Source of the DNA: Microcaldota archaeon | GTDB lineage: Archaea; Micrarchaeota; Micrarchaeia; Anstonellales; Bilamarchaeaceae | Direction of reading: 5' to 3' | DNA length: 32,918 bases | Assembly (NCBI GenBank): GCA_016212505.1 | Contig: JACRGB010000019.1 | Coordinates: forward strand, 1 to 32,918 | In this document: positions 30,752-32,918 of the stretch, in pieces | Layout of the letters: each line of letters starts with the position of its first letter | Position numbering within the stretch: position 1 is the stretch's first letter | The notes under the pieces: generated by a model | The model's database searches: none | Told to the model about the DNA's origin: nothing | What the model saw: the letters and a program-made list of their open reading frames with translations, nothing else | Program-made: the position numbers and the translations under genes

Positions 30752-32800
30752 ATGGCCTACGATATTCCAGATGAGATAAAATACCGGGAGAAAATAATCT
30801 TCAACCTTGATTGGAAACAGCTAGGGTACGCAGTAGTTTTCGGGCTATTGTCATTTTTCAGCTATAACCTGATTCCACTACAAGGAGAGTTTAGGTTTGT
30901 TGTCCCTGCAATAATCGGCATAGCTGGAATTGGATTTATCTTTCTGAACCTAGAAGATAAACTTCTTGGTCGCATCTCATTCTTTCTCAATGTCCGCAAG
31001 GCTGACTACAACAGTCTCCAAGGGCATAAATTTTTTGGAGTAAGGGAAGTTAAGGAAAATTTGATATGGCTCGATGACGGCTCGAAAATTGGGATGTTCA
31101 AGGTTCAACCTATCAATTTTGGTCTGTTGGACAATGCAAGAAAGAAAACTCTTCTGGCTAATTACAAGGCCTTTTTGAACCAGCTGACTAGCCCCATACA
31201 GATACTTGTCAAAACAGTACCTGTTGATCTTGATGACTATTTCGAAGAGATAAAAAACAGCAGAACCCGAAGGGATCTGGTCTCCCTATACGCCAATTTC
31301 AAACAGTTTGAAGTTGAACTCATGGCAAAAAACGAGGTAAAACATCGAAATTACTATGTCGTTGCAAGGTACCATAATGGCCTAAAGATGGAAGCCATAA
31401 GCAACCAACTCCTCCTCACCAAAGAGAACCTGGAGGCGTGTGGGCTTACCTGTGCTAGGCTAGAAGATGCGGATCTTGTAGATTTTCTCATGAGCTATGG
31501 TGGTGATGATTTAAGCGGAGGGAAGCCAGAAACGAAAGATGAATTTCGCGACATGCTCACACCCTCCGTTACATTTTATCCAGATCACGGCATTGTCAAT
31601 GGTGAATATCATAGAATCGTAAAAGTTACTGGATATCCGAGGAAAGTCGAGGATGGATGGCTCGGCGCATTTCTCTGCAAGAATGAGGATTATGATATTT
31701 CTATCCATCTCCAACCTTCATCAATAGCTTATACTTTGGTATACCTCCACAATCAGATAATCCAACAGACTGGCGACCTTTATGCAAGCACAGCCAAGGG
31801 GACTCCCAACCCTGCCTTGGAGATTAAGAGAGCAGATACAATGAGGGTTTACGATTCCCTCTACAAGGGTGAGGAAAAAATGTTCAGCGTATCCGCATAT
31901 ATAGACAACAAGGCCGCCACTTTGCAGGAACTTGACCTGCTAACAGAAAAATGCAATTCAAACCTAAATGCACAGCTGATGGTTCCGGGGCTTACGAGCT
32001 GGAGAACGGCAGACGCGATCAAATCAACACTCCCCCTAGCAAACGACAGGTTGAATGCAACTCGTGAGATACTTAGCGGGGCACTCACAGCCACGTTTCC
32101 ATTTATAGCGGCTGGCAATCCAACCAACAGGGGCATATTATTTGCACACGAAATACAGACTCTCAATCCGATATTCATAGATCTTGATAACCAGACCAAC
32201 AAGCACTTTTTCATAATTGGTGTTTCAGGATCCGGAAAGAGTTACGCTGCAAAATATTTTGCTGTGCAGCAGCTGTTCAAGGAGCAAACCGATCTTTATA
32301 TCCTTGATCCAAACGGCGAATACAGCGGTCTATGCAAGGCTCTCCACGGTGAAGTTATAGAAATTTCAAAGGATTCGGATTCCATCCTGAATCTGTTTGA
32401 TTTGGGTGGAGAGGATTTCGGAGGCAAAATGCTTCAATTGGTTTCAGCCTTTGACATCATAATGGGTGGACTGAATGAAAGCCAGAAAGCACTACTTAGC
32501 GACGCCATCATAAACTTATACGCAAAACGGGGAATAACTCCAACTAAAGAGGAGACATGGAACCGAACACCGCCAAGATTTAGCGACCTCAAAGATGTTC
32601 TGGAAGCTATGCGCAAGGAATTCCACCAGCTCTCTCCCCAAGCAAAAAGCCTCGATGCACTTTATAGAAGGGTAAAAATGTACTGTGAAGGAAATGTCTT
32701 CGGTTTTTTGGATCAGGATACTAGAGTAAATGCCAATAATGGAATCATCTGCTTTGATCTTAGCAAACTGCCGGATGCTATAAATCGGGTTGCGCGCTAA
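30752..32800 (+). CDS. virB4: VirB4-like ATPase with VirB3-like N-terminus, C-terminally truncated
   Basis: 682 aa in this window. Residues 1-95 carry two membrane helices after YDIPDEIKYREKIIFNLDWK, as in PrgI/VirB3-like domains, fused to VirB4. Walker A is IIGVSGSGKSYAAKYF (about 490-500), followed by LYILDPNGEYSGL. Family members continue past IICFDLSKL to a Walker B ([FL]-[IVL]-x-DE) and the Arg region; this ORF ends just after that point, at RVAR, and lacks Walker B. The stop codon lies beside a 9-bp hairpin like that of the IS right end at the other edge. The gene is thus probably disrupted by an IS200/IS605 insertion, with its 3' part beyond the window. Confidence 0.82.
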   Translation: MAYDIPDEIKYREKIIFNLDWKQLGYAVVFGLLSFFSYNLIPLQGEFRFVVPAIIGIAGIGFIFLNLEDKLLGRISFFLNVRKADYNSLQGHKFFGVREVKENLIWLDDGSKIGMFKVQPINFGLLDNARKKTLLANYKAFLNQLTSPIQILVKTVPVDLDDYFEEIKNSRTRRDLVSLYANFKQFEVELMAKNEVKHRNYYVVARYHNGLKMEAISNQLLLTKENLEACGLTCARLEDADLVDFLMSYGGDDLSGGKPETKDEFRDMLTPSVTFYPDHGIVNGEYHRIVKVTGYPRKVEDGWLGAFLCKNEDYDISIHLQPSSIAYTLVYLHNQIIQQTGDLYASTAKGTPNPALEIKRADTMRVYDSLYKGEEKMFSVSAYIDNKAATLQELDLLTEKCNSNLNAQLMVPGLTSWRTADAIKSTLPLANDRLNATREILSGALTATFPFIAAGNPTNRGILFAHEIQTLNPIFIDLDNQTNKHFFIIGVSGSGKSYAAKYFAVQQLFKEQTDLYILDPNGEYSGLCKALHGEVIEISKDSDSILNLFDLGGEDFGGKMLQLVSAFDIIMGGLNESQKALLSDAIINLYAKRGITPTKEETWNRTPPRFSDLKDVLEAMRKEFHQLSPQAKSLDALYRRVKMYCEGNVFGFLDQDTRVNANNGIICFDLSKLPDAINRVAR

Positions 32801-32918
32801 TCCCCACCTTTTCTAAGGTGGGGTCGTAAAAGCGCAACAAATGGTAAGGGGTTAAGGGGAAAAGCCAGATTTTCCCCTTAAGTATCTAATTTTTACCGGA
32901 ATATTTTTGCTCAGTAGT
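32795..32918. mobile_element. Probable IS200/IS605 left end (partial)
   Basis: CCCCACCTT (32802-32810) and AAGGTGGGG (32815-32823) form a 9-bp stem with a 4-nt loop directly after the VirB4 truncation. A second perfect 12-bp stem, TTAAGGGGAAAA (32852-32863)/TTTTCCCCTTAA (32870-32881), follows. Subterminal hairpins, the second near the tnpA start, are typical of IS200/IS605 left ends. No tnpA start is reached before the window ends, so orientation and family remain inferred. The alternative is a plain terminator after virB4, which would not explain the missing Walker B. Confidence 0.5.
32852..32881. repeat. 12-bp hairpin at right edge
   Basis: A perfect inverted repeat TTAAGGGGAAAA/TTTTCCCCTTAA with a 6-nt loop. 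In IS200-type elements a hairpin at this position hides the tnpA ribosome site and limits its expression (family knowledge). Confidence 0.55.

Noticed and set aside
1-32918. Circular plasmid with the IS split at the window ends
   Set aside because: The two IS parts sum to about 260 bp, too short for a complete tnpA element, and the flanking genes do not match each other.

Overview
The window looks archaeal. Evidence: tRNA-Glu interrupted by three introns with bulge-helix-bulge splice sites, an archaeal-size RNase J, RtcB, Bat-type and TrmB-type regulators, and TATA boxes 25-30 nt upstream of (near-)leaderless start codons with Shine-Dalgarno sites mainly inside operons. The A+T-rich sequence, small compact genes and many lineage-specific secreted or cysteine-rich proteins suggest a DPANN-type lineage (for example Micrarchaeota/Diapherotrites-like). 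That placement is inference.

Layout. 1-140: right end of an IS200/IS605-type element (TnpA C-terminus plus terminal hairpin), which seems to have cut off the 5' end of a Bat-type HTH gene. 759-4495: a PLP-dependent threonine-synthase-like enzyme, two tandem Cys-rich paralogues and a circularly permuted GTPase. 4492-7460 (minus): a three-gene operon encoding a secreted beta-barrel-like protein and two paralogues with C-terminal 2Fe-2S ferredoxin domains, divergent from a TrmB-like regulator. 8315-13936: RtcB, a disordered Lys-rich protein, a membrane-anchored winged-helix protein, a Met-rich secreted protein and a small lipoprotein. 13937-14667: a gene-poor stretch with hairpins and the tRNA-Glu(CTC) gene. 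14593-18144: a defence-like cassette with a 56-aa AbrB-type protein (missing from the ORF track) behind two matching 21-bp palindromes, a DNA methyltransferase with an altered catalytic motif, and a convergent GHKL/MORC-like ATPase fused to a PD-(D/E)XK nuclease. 18228-20254 (minus): RNase J and a HAD hydrolase split by an in-frame amber codon. 20322-27227: a compact operon of CARF-wHTH regulator, HARE-HTH-nuclease, and type I restriction-modification HsdR, HsdS, HsdM. 27305-32800: a solitary methyltransferase translationally coupled to a type IV secretion/conjugation-like operon (two VirB2-like pilins, a glycoprotein-like surface protein, a VirB6-like protein, and VirB4 with a VirB3-like N-terminus). 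VirB4 stops before Walker B, next to another IS200/IS605-like hairpin end at the right edge.

How it fits together: the right half is a defence and mobility island. The most notable items are the triple-intron tRNA, the AbrB-controlled MORC-like restriction cassette, and a CARF (cyclic-oligonucleotide-sensor-type) regulator heading a type I R-M operon with no CRISPR in view. IS200/IS605-like ends at both edges probably explain why the sequence ends where it does.
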